The notes under the pieces were generated by a model. That model made no database searches and was not told the DNA's origin. It worked only from the letters and a program-made list of their open reading frames with translations. A stretch of 64,000 nt of DNA from Pseudomonadota bacterium (lineage in GTDB: Bacteria > Pseudomonadota > Gammaproteobacteria > UBA1113). The position numbers were made by a program, and so were the translations under genes. Of the stretch, positions 9,163 through 17,484 are shown piece after piece (positions within the stretch are counted from its first letter, which is position 1; each line of letters opens with the position of its first letter). The stretch spans positions 1 through 64,000 of the forward strand of contig JAJYCX010000012.1 of NCBI GenBank assembly GCA_021778015.1, given 5' to 3'.

Positions 9163-9819
9163 CTATTGCTCTAACTTAAACCCCTGCGCGACCCAATATA
9201 CTTCTCGCGAACGGGCACGTGAGGCATCGGGTTTACGTATCAACACTTTAGTAAATGCAGCTCGGGCCTCACGCAATAAAACATCGCTGCCTTCGCCTTG
9301 AAACACTTTACACACCCAAAAACCGCCTTTTTTTAGAGTTTCACAAGCAAATTGAAAGCTAAGCTCTGATAAATACATAGAACGCGCCTGATCTACGGCC
9401 AAGGTACCGCTGGTATTCGGTGCAATATCACTTAAGACGCCGTCTATTAGGCGCTCGCCCTTACGTCCCTCGTTGGCAGCACGTTCCTGAATCAGTTGGC
9501 AAAATTGTTCATAGACTTCGGGCTGAGTGAAATCCCCTTGCAGCGTGTCCACATCGGCTAAGGCATCCATCGCTAAAATATCCAAGGCAAAAACACGGCC
9601 TTGTACACCACAATGGATGGCCGCCACCTGACTCCAACTGCCCGGTGCTGCCCCCAAGTCGACTACCCACATTCCCCTACGGATCAAAGGGTTCTGCGTG
9701 AGAATTTCTTCTAATTTGAAGGCCGAGCGGGCCCTATAACCTTGCTGTTGCGCCTTTTTAACATAAGGATCGTTGAAATGCTCGTGTAACCAGCGCTTAC
9801 TGCTTCTTGATTTAACCAT
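9163..9819 (-). CDS. rlmE: 23S rRNA (uridine-2'-O)-methyltransferase
   Basis: RlmE (RrmJ/FtsJ) methylates the 2'-O of U2552 in the peptidyl-transferase A loop late in 50S assembly. The SAM-binding motif VVDLGAAPGSWSQVA, SDIAPNTSG, and a K-D-K-E type catalytic arrangement are visible, with RSRAFKLEE-type sequence near the start (YRARSAFKLEEI). I chose ATG 9819 (218 aa), which follows GAAGGG and gives the family-typical start KSRSSKRWLHEHFNDPYV. The frame extends 17 codons further upstream without support. It is first in the rlmE-ftsH-folP-glmM operon and divergent from yhbY, as in E. coli. Confidence 0.96.
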   Translation of the reverse strand: MVKSRSSKRWLHEHFNDPYVKKAQQQGYRARSAFKLEEILTQNPLIRRGMWVVDLGAAPGSWSQVAAIHCGVQGRVFALDILAMDALADVDTLQGDFTQPEVYEQFCQLIQERAANEGRKGERLIDGVLSDIAPNTSGTLAVDQARSMYLSELSFQFACETLKKGGFWVCKVFQGEGSDVLLREARAAFTKVLIRKPDASRARSREVYWVAQGFKLEQ

Positions 9820-9833
9820 ATTGTTCACCCTTC

Positions 9834-9862
9834 TTTTGAAAAACCCTATATCCGTGTATAAT
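9834..9862 (+). promoter_or_regulatory. candidate promoter for yhbY-waaG
   Basis: TATAAT at 9857-9862 lies about 30 bases before the yhbY ATG. A weak -35 (TTTTGA, 9834-9839) sits 17 bases upstream of it. This segment overlaps the start of the divergent rlmE gene, so the two promoters must be interleaved. Confidence 0.4.
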
Positions 9863-9892
9863 CGCTGCACTATTTATTATAACGAGACCCCT

Positions 9893-10171
9893 ATGATACT
9901 ATCTGCCCAACAAATACACAAGCTGCGCCAACAAGCTCACGCATTAAAACCCGTAGTCTGGTTAGGCCAACACGGCTTAAGCGAAAAAGTCCTAGAAGAA
10001 ATTAACATTGCCTTAGATGCCCACGAACTGATTAAGGTCAAATTGGCAGGAAGCGATCGTGAAACCCGCGACAACCTGGCGCAACAGGTCATACAAAATT
10101 TATCGGCAACCTTGGTGCAACAAATAGGACAAATTGCCGTGTTTTATCGCAAAAACAACGATAAAAAGTAA
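9893..10171 (+). CDS. yhbY: YhbY family RNA-binding protein (ribosome assembly factor)
   Basis: YhbY is a small CRS1-YhbY (CRM) domain protein that associates with pre-50S particles. It begins LSAQQIHKLRQQAHALKPVVWLG and contains the domain's GxxG-type RNA-binding loop as GQHGLSE, then HELIKVKLAG. The ATG at 9893 gives 92 residues, the normal size. The frame is open for 40 more codons upstream, but that stretch is the rlmE start region and has no domain similarity. It is divergent from rlmE, a conserved neighbourhood, and its stop directly abuts waaG. Confidence 0.92.
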   Translation: MILSAQQIHKLRQQAHALKPVVWLGQHGLSEKVLEEINIALDAHELIKVKLAGSDRETRDNLAQQVIQNLSATLVQQIGQIAVFYRKNNDKK

Positions 10172-11290
10172 ATGAGCATATACGCGTTCTGTTTATATAA
10201 GTATTTTCCTTTTGGCGGCTTGCAACGCGATTTTTTGCGCATTGCCCGCCTCTGCCATGAGCGTGGCCATCAAATCCGTGTTTATACACTGAGTTGGCAA
10301 GGTGAAATACCTAACTTTATAGACTTACGCTTAGTGCCAGTACGCGCCTTACAAAATCACGTTGTATATCGCCGCTTCCAGCGTTGGGTTGCCGCCGACT
10401 TACAAAAGCAGCCCGTAGATGCTACGATTGGCTTTAATAAAATGCCGGGCTTAGATTTTTACTATGGAGCTGATCCTTGTTATATTGCTAAAACAAAAGG
10501 CACCATACCTTGGTATCAACGTTTTAATCCTAGATTTCAGCAGTTTTATAAAGATGAAAAAGCCGTTTTCTCACCCAACGCAAAAACAGAAGTATTGCTT
10601 TTAAACCAGCAACAAAAAAATGGATATCAACAGTTTTATCCTATCCCTGAAACGCGCTTGCATATTTTGCCACCCGGTATTGCAGCCGATCGCGTGCGAC
10701 CAGACAATGCAGATGCTATACGCAAAGCATTACGTGTAGAGTTTGCAATTAAAAATGACGATATTGTGTTATTGATGGTAGGCTCTGGTTTTAAAACCAA
10801 GGGTCTAGATCGCAGTCTATTGGCTATTGCCGCCTTACCGCCTGCAGTGCGAGAACGTTGTCAGTTGATAGTTATCGGTCAAGACAAAGCAGGTGCTTTT
10901 ATACGCATGAGCCGGCGTTTTAACATTGTCGATCGCATACGTATTCTTCCTGGGCGAGACGATATCCCGCGTTTTTTATTTGCTGCAGATGTATTATTGC
11001 ATCCAGCTTATGCGGAAAGCGCTGGTATTGTTCTATTAGAAGCCCTAGTAGCAGGTTTACCCGTATTGGTCAGCGATGTGTGCGGTTATGCACCGTATAT
11101 TGCAGATTCGGGTTGCGGTGCGTTGTTGGCATCCCCTTTTAAACAAGAAGATTTTAATGCGTTGTTATTAAAAGCGATTGAAGATAAAGATTTGAGACAA
11201 CAATGGCAAGAAGCCGGCCTACGTTATGCGAAGACGGCTAATTTATTTGGTTTGGCGGCGAGGGCTGTGGATATTATTGAAAATAGATGA
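10172..11290 (+). CDS. waaG: LPS core glucosyltransferase I, GT4 family
   Basis: WaaG transfers the first glucose onto heptose II of the LPS inner core at the cytoplasmic face of the inner membrane. The match to the E. coli protein is close throughout: AFCLYKYFPFGGLQRDF at the start, GFNKMPGLD, the nucleotide-sugar pocket with RPDN and GSGFKTKGLDRSL, GRDDI, and the C-terminal ESAGIVLLEALVAGLPVL, where the first Glu begins the EX7E motif. At 372 residues it is a normal length. The ATG comes directly after the yhbY stop, so the two are co-transcribed. Together with hldE, hldD and waaA further right it implies a heptose-containing core. Confidence 0.94.
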   Translation: MSIYAFCLYKYFPFGGLQRDFLRIARLCHERGHQIRVYTLSWQGEIPNFIDLRLVPVRALQNHVVYRRFQRWVAADLQKQPVDATIGFNKMPGLDFYYGADPCYIAKTKGTIPWYQRFNPRFQQFYKDEKAVFSPNAKTEVLLLNQQQKNGYQQFYPIPETRLHILPPGIAADRVRPDNADAIRKALRVEFAIKNDDIVLLMVGSGFKTKGLDRSLLAIAALPPAVRERCQLIVIGQDKAGAFIRMSRRFNIVDRIRILPGRDDIPRFLFAADVLLHPAYAESAGIVLLEALVAGLPVLVSDVCGYAPYIADSGCGALLASPFKQEDFNALLLKAIEDKDLRQQWQEAGLRYAKTANLFGLAARAVDIIENR

Positions 11291-11309
11291 ATCATTGCAA
11301 ACACCATGG

Positions 11310-11810
11310 AGCAAGAGAGACGTCATTGCTGTAAAGGTTAAGTAATTCGTTGATAGAATAGTAGAAGAGTCACAACGAACTCCAAAATTTCACGGTACGA
11401 TTGTTACGCGCGAAGCTCGTCATTGCGAGCAAGCGAAAACACAAAATTATAAAGAAGTCTATGTGCGTGAATGTCTTTTGAATAGTAGAATTTCGCGGAA
11501 CTAGATGAGCGCAGTGCGGCAATCCAGCGGTTTAATAATGAAAATGAGCGGCTATATACAGTGAAAATCATAAAGCACTGTGGGGTGTATAAATTGGGTA
11601 TTTTACTGGATTGCCGCGCCGCACTCGTTTAGTTTCGTGCAACTTAATCATTCCACTGTTGCTACCGTTCATATTTTCTATTATATATTCAGTACTCGTT
11701 TGCTCGCAATGACGGAACGGCGAGCTCTACGCTATGGAAATCTACTCATAGATACGGAGAAAACTATCAACGAATTACTTAACCTTTACAGCAATGACGA
11801 CTCTCTCGCT
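11310..11810. repeat. nested inverted-repeat element (MITE-like)
   Basis: No gene was seen between 11291 and 11869. Instead there is an element with 47-base terminal inverted repeats (11310-11356 and 11764-11810) that differ at only two positions. Nested inside is a second element, 11418-11714, bounded by CGTCATTGCGAG and CTCGCAATGACG with internal GGCAATCCAG and CTGGATTGCC. The inner part is related to copies at about 19.2, 22.4 and 47.7 kb. It has no transposase, so it would have to be mobilised in trans. A short open frame inside it (11580-11828) is repeat-derived and not called. Confidence 0.85.
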
Positions 11811-11869
11811 ACGCTGACACCCGCATGACAGATGCGTTGCCACAATCGCAAGTTCGTGGCAATGACAAA

Positions 11870-13261
11870 CTAATACTTCGCCTGTCCAGGTGCACGCGGA
11901 AACGGAATCAAATCGCGCACATTCGCCACACCCGTAATATAACTCAATAAACGTTCAAAGCCTAAACCAAAACCGGCATGCGGTACACTGCCATAACGGC
12001 GTAAATCTAAATACCAACTGTAATCTTCTGGATTTAAGCCGCTGTCTTTCATGCGCTGTGTTAACACATCTAAACGCTCTTCACGTTGACTGCCGCCGAT
12101 GATTTCACCTATGCCGGGCGCTAATACATCCATAGCCGCCACAGTCTTACCATCGTCATTTAAACGCATATAAAAAGCTTTAATATCCTTAGGATAATCC
12201 GTCAAGATCACCGGTCCTTTTACATATTGCTCCGCCAAGTAACGCTCGTGTTCGGATTGCAGATCAATCCCCCAACTGACGGGATATTCAAAACGGCTAT
12301 TTTCTTTTTCTAACACCGCCACCGCTTCACTGTAAGTCATCGTCACAAAGTCATTCGTAATGACCTGATCTAAACGAGCAAGACACGTTTTATCTACCCA
12401 TTCATTGAAAAATGCCATATCATCGGCGCGTTCGCGTAATACTGTGGTCAATACATATTTTAACAGTGCTTCGGCTAAAGCAGCATCTTCCTTCAATGTC
12501 GCAAAAGCCATTTCAGGTTCTATCATCCAGAATTCCGCTAAATGGCGGCTGGTATTCGAATTCTCAGCTCTAAAAGTAGGTCCAAAAGTATAAACCTTCG
12601 ATAAAGCCAAGGCATAGGCTTCAGCATTGAGCTGCCCAGACACGGTTAAAAAAGCTTCGCGGCTAAAGAAATCTTCGCTAAAATTCACTTTACCTTGATC
12701 GTCTTTAGGAACATGATATAAGTCTAATGTGCTAACGCGAAATAATTCACCCGCCCCTTCACAATCGTTGGTGGTGATAATAGGTGTATTAAGCCAGAAA
12801 AAGCCTTGTTGATGGAAGAATTCATGTATCGCATGCGCCACACTGTGACGCACTCTGGCCACGGCGCCTATAATATTTGTGCGCGGACGCAAATGTTGTA
12901 CTTCACGTAAATATTCTAAAGTATGTCGTTTGGGACTAATAGGGTATAGTTCCGGATTGTCTACAAAGCCAATCACCGTGACATTTTCAGCTTTTATTTC
13001 CACCGTTTGTCCTTGCCCCTCTGAAGGCACCAATGTACCCACGACGCGTATGGAACAACCCGCAGTCAGCTTTAATATTTCATTCTCATAATTCGGTAAA
13101 TCGCTGGGCGCTATGATTTGCACTGTTGCAAAACAAGAGCCATCGTATAAAGCAATAAAGGACATGCCCGCTTTCGAATCGCGGCGCGTACGCACCCACC
13201 CTTCAATGCTCACCGTCGTATTGATTTTAGTATTATCGTTTAATAAGGCTGCAATAGACAT
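11870..13261 (-). CDS. asnS: asparaginyl-tRNA synthetase
   Basis: AsnRS charges tRNA-Asn. The 463-residue protein has the N-terminal OB-fold ([20 protein letters not shown], residues ~15-110) and the class II catalytic core. Motif 2 is [21 protein letters not shown], here split as [11 protein letters not shown] plus EFWMIEPE. Motif 3 near the end is [10 protein letters not shown]. The [11 protein letters not shown] stretch and the ending [11 protein letters not shown] are specific to AsnRS rather than AspRS. The ATG at 13261 lies directly behind the nitrilase-family gene with a two-base gap, and that gene's end supplies AGGAG somewhat far upstream. Confidence 0.97.
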   Translation of the reverse strand: MSIAALLNDNTKINTTVSIEGWVRTRRDSKAGMSFIALYDGSCFATVQIIAPSDLPNYENEILKLTAGCSIRVVGTLVPSEGQGQTVEIKAENVTVIGFVDNPELYPISPKRHTLEYLREVQHLRPRTNIIGAVARVRHSVAHAIHEFFHQQGFFWLNTPIITTNDCEGAGELFRVSTLDLYHVPKDDQGKVNFSEDFFSREAFLTVSGQLNAEAYALALSKVYTFGPTFRAENSNTSRHLAEFWMIEPEMAFATLKEDAALAEALLKYVLTTVLRERADDMAFFNEWVDKTCLARLDQVITNDFVTMTYSEAVAVLEKENSRFEYPVSWGIDLQSEHERYLAEQYVKGPVILTDYPKDIKAFYMRLNDDGKTVAAMDVLAPGIGEIIGGSQREERLDVLTQRMKDSGLNPEDYSWYLDLRRYGSVPHAGFGLGFERLLSYITGVANVRDLIPFPRAPGQAKY

Positions 13262-13263
13262 TT

Positions 13264-14070
13264 TTATTTATAATCTCCTATAGGTATGGCTTTACGCACA
13301 TGCGCTATTTCTTCTAAATTAATTTCAGCACACACACTGCCTGACTTTTCTGCTTTACATTCAGCAATAATGGTTCCCCAAGGATCGATAATGACACTAT
13401 GACCATAAGTCCGGCGGCCACTGGCGTGAGTACCACTTTGTGCAGGTGCTACCATATAACAAAAAGTATCGATGGCACGAGCGCGCGTCAATACATGCCA
13501 ATGCGCTTCCCCCGTTTTAACGGTAAAAGCCGATGGCAAGACTATAATTTCCGCGCCCTTTCTAAAGAGTTCATTGAACAATTCTGGAAAGCGCACGTCA
13601 TAACAGATGGCTAGGCCTAACCGTCCAAAAGGCGTTTCCACGACTACGCTGTTTTCTCCGGCTTCGACAGTATCGGATTCGCGATAATATTCCGTAGTGG
13701 ATAATACCACATCGAATAAATGTATTTTATCGTAACGCGCGACCCTTACCCCTTGGTCGTTATAGACCAAACAAGCCGCGCGGACTTTATCGCCTTGCTG
13801 ATTGAGTATAGGCACGGTACCGCCCACTAACCACACACCATATTGCTGTGCCGTGTGTGCTAAAAAATCCTGTATTTTGCCCTGACCAAAGGATTCGCGA
13901 GCATGTAGCCTCAGATCGCTTTTATCCGTTATTAAAGGAAACATTTCTGGTAAGGCAACCAGCTTTGCGCCTTGTTTTGCCGCTTCGCCTATTAAACGAT
14001 GTGCTGTCTGCAGATTTTCATCTACATTCTCACTAGAGCACATTTGTATGGCAGCAATTTTGCTAGTCAT
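13264..14070 (-). CDS. nitrilase-superfamily amidohydrolase, Nit1/omega-amidase type
   Basis: This carbon-nitrogen hydrolase has the nitrilase catalytic triad Glu 42 (LPEMF), Lys 115 (YDKIHLFD) and Cys 156 ([10 protein letters not shown]). The DKIHLFDV and [10 protein letters not shown] signatures and 268-residue length place it in the Nit1/NIT2 branch. Members hydrolyse deaminated glutathione or alpha-ketoglutaramate, a metabolite-repair activity. In many gammaproteobacteria the homologue sits near other housekeeping genes. Here it lies between mpl and asnS, two to three bases from each. Which of the two substrates is used cannot be decided from sequence. Confidence 0.9.
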   Translation of the reverse strand: MTSKIAAIQMCSSENVDENLQTAHRLIGEAAKQGAKLVALPEMFPLITDKSDLRLHARESFGQGKIQDFLAHTAQQYGVWLVGGTVPILNQQGDKVRAACLVYNDQGVRVARYDKIHLFDVVLSTTEYYRESDTVEAGENSVVVETPFGRLGLAICYDVRFPELFNELFRKGAEIIVLPSAFTVKTGEAHWHVLTRARAIDTFCYMVAPAQSGTHASGRRTYGHSVIIDPWGTIIAECKAEKSGSVCAEINLEEIAHVRKAIPIGDYK

Positions 14071-14073
14071 GAT

Positions 14074-15543
14074 TTACAGCGCTTGTAATAATTGTTGATG
14101 TATACCACCAAAGCCTTTGTTGCTCATTACAACGAGATGATCGCCGGCTTTCGTTTTTGCTTTAAAATGCTCAACTATAGCTTCTAGAGTATCTAATACC
14201 GTCACGGGACGTTTTGAAGCAGCGATTAAATCATCTACGCCCCAATCTGGATTTGGACGGATGATAACGATTTCATCGGCATCGAACCACGATGGTGGCA
14301 AGGTTTTTTTGTGTACGCCGGTACGCATGGTATAAGAGCCCAATTCCAATAAAGCAAATAAACGCGCTGACCCTATGCGCGCACGCAAGCCTTGTAAGGT
14401 GGTGGCGATTGCCGTTGGGTGATGCGCAAAATCATCGTAAATACTCACACCATGTGCCTCGCCCTTTTTCTCCATGCGACGTTTCACATTTTTAAATGCG
14501 GGCATTGCAGCTATGGCGGTGGCAATGGGCACGCCTACGGCATGTGCAGCGGCAATCGCTGCCAATGCATTGTGTATATTGTGCTGCCCTAATAAATTCC
14601 AATGCACCGTGCCTTGTTCTTTGTCTTGATAATATACTTTAAATTCGCTGCCATCGTCTTTTAAGGATTGCGCTTTAAAATCTTGTCCCAAATACACCAC
14701 CGGCGTCCACACACCTAAATCTAAAACTTCCTGGATAGCGGTATCGTTAGCAGGCACTATAACCGTACCATTGCTGGGCACAATGCGCAGCAAATGATGA
14801 AATTGTTTTTGAATATCGGCTAGATTGTCAAAAATATCCGCGTGATCGAATTCTAAGTTATTGATCACTAAGGTACGCGGATGATAATGGATGAACTTAG
14901 AGCGTTTATCAAAAAAAGCGCTATCGTATTCATCGGCTTCAATGACAAAAAATTCGCTATCGCCTAAACGCGCCGAAATACCAAAATTCTCCGGAACACC
15001 GCCTATTAAAAAGCCTGGTTTTAATCCTGCATATTCTAAGACCCACGCAATTAAACTCGCCGTGGTGGTTTTACCATGCGTGCCGGAAACAGCGATGACA
15101 TGACGTTGTTGTAGAATTTCTCGGTACAGCCATTCTGGCCCCGATGAATAAGGAAAATTGCGTGCCAAAATGGCTTCGATAATAGGCTTGCCTCTGGATA
15201 AGGCGTTGCCTATAACGATGTCATCATCATTGTCATCCTCGGCCGAAGGCCGGGGATCCAGGAAAACTTGATTTGAAACTGGATCCCCGGCCTTCGGCCG
15301 AGGATGACAACGCTTCGTTTCAAAATCAGAGTTTTCATCATAGTTTGCATCTGGCATAGCCTGTGACAAGGTATCATCATAACCCTGGTGTAATGCTATA
15401 CCCAAAGCCGTTAATTGTGTACTCATGGGCGGATATACAGCTTCATCAGCGCCGCTGACGCTAAAACCCGCTTCCTTAGCAAGGGCAGCAATTCCACCCA
15501 TAAAAGTGCCGCAAATCCCTAAGATGTGCAGATGTTTACTCAT
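14074..15543 (-). CDS. mpl: UDP-MurNAc:L-Ala-gamma-D-Glu-mDAP ligase with an inserted palindromic peptide
   Basis: Mpl reattaches recycled murein tripeptide to UDP-MurNAc. ILGICGTFMGGIAALA, the P-loop GTHGKTTTASL, VIEADEYDSAFFDKRSKF, NNLEFDHADIF and the late VMSNKGFGGIH are diagnostic. The ATG at 15543 overlaps the upstream stop as ATGA; the frame stays open 14 codons further. Length is 489 residues against about 455 for the family. The surplus lies between QAMPDA and DIVIGNALSRG, where E. coli Mpl has only a few residues. A perfect 32-base-arm palindrome at 15230-15310 is read through in frame there. The insert is in a loop of the N-terminal domain before the P-loop, and the rest of the protein looks intact. 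Confidence 0.95.
   Translation of the reverse strand: MSKHLHILGICGTFMGGIAALAKEAGFSVSGADEAVYPPMSTQLTALGIALHQGYDDTLSQAMPDANYDENSDFETKRCHPRPKAGDPVSNQVFLDPRPSAEDDNDDDIVIGNALSRGKPIIEAILARNFPYSSGPEWLYREILQQRHVIAVSGTHGKTTTASLIAWVLEYAGLKPGFLIGGVPENFGISARLGDSEFFVIEADEYDSAFFDKRSKFIHYHPRTLVINNLEFDHADIFDNLADIQKQFHHLLRIVPSNGTVIVPANDTAIQEVLDLGVWTPVVYLGQDFKAQSLKDDGSEFKVYYQDKEQGTVHWNLLGQHNIHNALAAIAAAHAVGVPIATAIAAMPAFKNVKRRMEKKGEAHGVSIYDDFAHHPTAIATTLQGLRARIGSARLFALLELGSYTMRTGVHKKTLPPSWFDADEIVIIRPNPDWGVDDLIAASKRPVTVLDTLEAIVEHFKAKTKAGDHLVVMSNKGFGGIHQQLLQAL
15230..15310. repeat. in-frame palindromic element inside mpl
   Basis: Two perfect 32-base inverted arms (15230-15261 and 15279-15310, starting TTGTCATCCTCGGCCGAAGG) flank a 17-base loop, 81 bases in all, exactly 27 codons. 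It interrupts mpl without a stop or frameshift and encodes a polar peptide. Related copies lie in intergenic DNA at 24871-24964 and 54750-54841. Their flank TTTTGAATCAAAGC resembles the mpl flank TTTTGAAACGAAGC, so the mobile unit extends somewhat beyond the arms. Confidence 0.9.
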
Positions 15544-16088
15544 AACACGCTGGCCTTGATCCATTGTAATAAACGCATCGTCCATTCAAATATATTGGAA
15601 CTGGCCAATAACACAAATACAGCGATGCAAACTGCTACAAAACGCGATTTTTCTAGCGCTGATTGATAGATTTTGCCCTGTACGGCTATCGCCCAGACGA
15701 CCATCAAGACGATGACGAATAAAACCAAATACTGTAAAAAGGGAATGCCTTCAGCTAGAAAAGAGCTGGAAACGATAAGGATTGCCGCTACTAGATTAAG
15801 CAACAACGATGTGCCCAACAAAGCCGCCTGCATTTGTACATAACGCGCCGTTTTATGGGCAGCCAGCAGGACTAGATAAGGCAACAGCAACAAAGTACCT
15901 ACATAGATGGTGGCAGCCAAAAGACCATACTGCCAATTCTTGCTGTTGGTCCAAGCTAAAAAGGCCAAACCCCATTGGCACATGGCCACCACGGCTAATA
16001 AGGTAGGCGAATAAGGCACGTCTTCAGGATCGCGCTTAAAGCGACAAATATCCCACCATAAACGTAATAACGCCAACAAGCCTTTCAT
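15540..16088 (-). CDS. integral membrane protein, possibly Yip1-like (182 aa)
   Basis: The protein is mostly hydrophobic, with about five membrane segments between residues 28 and 165 after a short amphipathic N-terminus (LALLRLWWDICRFKRDPEDVPYS). Small inner-membrane proteins with that kind of start resemble the bacterial Yip1/YckC-type group, but there is no decisive motif, so I leave it unnamed. An AAGGG ribosome-binding site precedes the ATG at 16088. The stop overlaps the mpl start as ATGA, so it is translated with mpl and may be tied to envelope maintenance. Confidence 0.75.
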   Translation of the reverse strand: MKGLLALLRLWWDICRFKRDPEDVPYSPTLLAVVAMCQWGLAFLAWTNSKNWQYGLLAATIYVGTLLLLPYLVLLAAHKTARYVQMQAALLGTSLLLNLVAAILIVSSSFLAEGIPFLQYLVLFVIVLMVVWAIAVQGKIYQSALEKSRFVAVCIAVFVLLASSNIFEWTMRLLQWIKASVL

Positions 16089-16213
16089 AATGAACCCTTA
16101 AATGATCGTACAATCTGCAATAGTATATTGGAATGTCAAAATAGATGCAATATGATACAGCTTAAGCCCAAGCGACCTATTTTTGTGCAAAATGGCCGCT
16201 GGGGAAATTGACC

Positions 16214-17191
16214 TTATTTGCGAAGAGCAATCGTTATGTGCATTCCATCCGCCACGGCCTTAACGTCCTCTGGATATGCCAACTGAAATGTATAGAGCAT
16301 ATTACCCGCTGCTTTTCGAATAGCCTCATATGCCTTTGCACGGTCCGCGCTTTTGCTACTAACATGAAAAGTTATTCTATCCGCATCTTTTTTAGCCTCT
16401 AGCTGACCCTTTTGAGCCTCTGTTATCACGTCCAAAAGCTGTTTTATCAGCATCTTACGCTCATCGGAGCTGCCAGGAAGATGACAGGTCCTAACTCCGT
16501 TATAGGCTGCGTCAATCAAGTCAATTATTTTAGCCGCAAATGAAGTCACTCTTCTATTTTGTAGAGAAGAATCGTCTTTTTCACCTGCTGGCAGAGAGTA
16601 ACGGCCTTTGTCCTTTGGTTGCGAAGATATTGATTTAATGACAACACCACTTGGAAAACTGGTTTCTAATGTATGCTTATCAATTTCCTCAAATACAATC
16701 AAATGAAGATTCAATAACTTATCTCTGAGATAACCTGGTAATAATAGTGCTTTAGCTTCTACAGCTTCTCTATCTTTTTTTGCCGCAGCTTTTTCTGCTG
16801 CAGCCCTTTCTGCTACACACTGCAATTGCTTATCCAAATTATAGCTTTCAAATACCTCCCATACTGTGGGGTTCTCAGCTACAGCAGCAACTGCATCATA
16901 TTCTTTAGCAGGCGATATAATTTTTGATATAAACCACGAGTTTTCAATATCTCGGCTTTCTATAAGAGTTAACAATTTTGAATGTCTCAAAATACACTCT
17001 TCTAATCCAATACGACCATTTTGATTTTTAATAAACGTTTCAATATCAGTGACTAATTCAGTAAGCGCTATTTTTAGTTTAAGTTTAGCGCCATCTGTCT
17101 TCAATTCCATTAACTTTTCATCTATGGCAGCTATGAGCTCGCCACCAATTATCTCAAGACTTCTGGAATCTTGTGGTTCGTTTGCAGCCAT
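16214..17191 (-). CDS. hypothetical helical protein (325 aa)
   Basis: I do not recognise this family. It has no signal peptide or membrane segment, and it is Ala/Lys/Glu-rich and mainly helical. A short charged coiled coil lies around residues 125-150 (AAAEKAAAKKDREAVEAKA), and a C-terminal basic/helical segment follows. I chose ATG 17191 because GAGGG lies seven bases before it; two earlier ATGs in frame (17218, 17209) lack such a site. It stands alone between the mpl cluster and the divergent pfp gene. Solitary soluble helical genes are common among Dot/Icm substrates, but there is no direct evidence here. Confidence 0.6.
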   Translation of the reverse strand: MAANEPQDSRSLEIIGGELIAAIDEKLMELKTDGAKLKLKIALTELVTDIETFIKNQNGRIGLEECILRHSKLLTLIESRDIENSWFISKIISPAKEYDAVAAVAENPTVWEVFESYNLDKQLQCVAERAAAEKAAAKKDREAVEAKALLLPGYLRDKLLNLHLIVFEEIDKHTLETSFPSGVVIKSISSQPKDKGRYSLPAGEKDDSSLQNRRVTSFAAKIIDLIDAAYNGVRTCHLPGSSDERKMLIKQLLDVITEAQKGQLEAKKDADRITFHVSSKSADRAKAYEAIRKAAGNMLYTFQLAYPEDVKAVADGMHITIALRK

Positions 17192-17342
17192 GTTATTACC
17201 CTCACTCATTATTATCAAAAATTAAGTATAAAATTATCTACATTCCATCTGTTCCTTGACTTCATAAAATATACTGCGCATTTTATGCCGCATACTTTAC
17301 CAAGTCAAAGGGCTAACCATTGCTGATGAGAGAAAATCGTAG

Positions 17343-17382
17343 GGCTCCCGTGGCTGCCCATTTTAGGGCTGGCACGGGAGCC
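17343..17382. repeat. GC-rich inverted repeat
   Basis: GGCTCCCGTG (17343-17352) pairs perfectly with CACGGGAGCC (17373-17382) in the gap between two divergent genes. Similar GC-rich stems lie at 20958-21005 and 48435-48454. The rest of 17192-17484 shows only a TATAAT at 17443-17448 that may serve pfp. Confidence 0.7.
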
Positions 17383-17484
17383 TGCCCTTATGCATGGATT
17401 TGTGTCTACAAAACAACCTTTCATTTTATGACCTCAAACTGTTATAATGCAGTCCTCATATAATAGTCAGGGTTTTATCGCATC

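Noticed and set aside
11580..11828. 82-codon open frame downstream of waaG
   Set aside because: It lies wholly in the nested inverted-repeat element, and its translation follows the repeat sequence.
15230..15310. CRISPR array or intrinsic terminator at the palindrome
   Set aside because: There is a single palindrome with no regularly spaced repeats, and it is inside an open coding frame without a T run.
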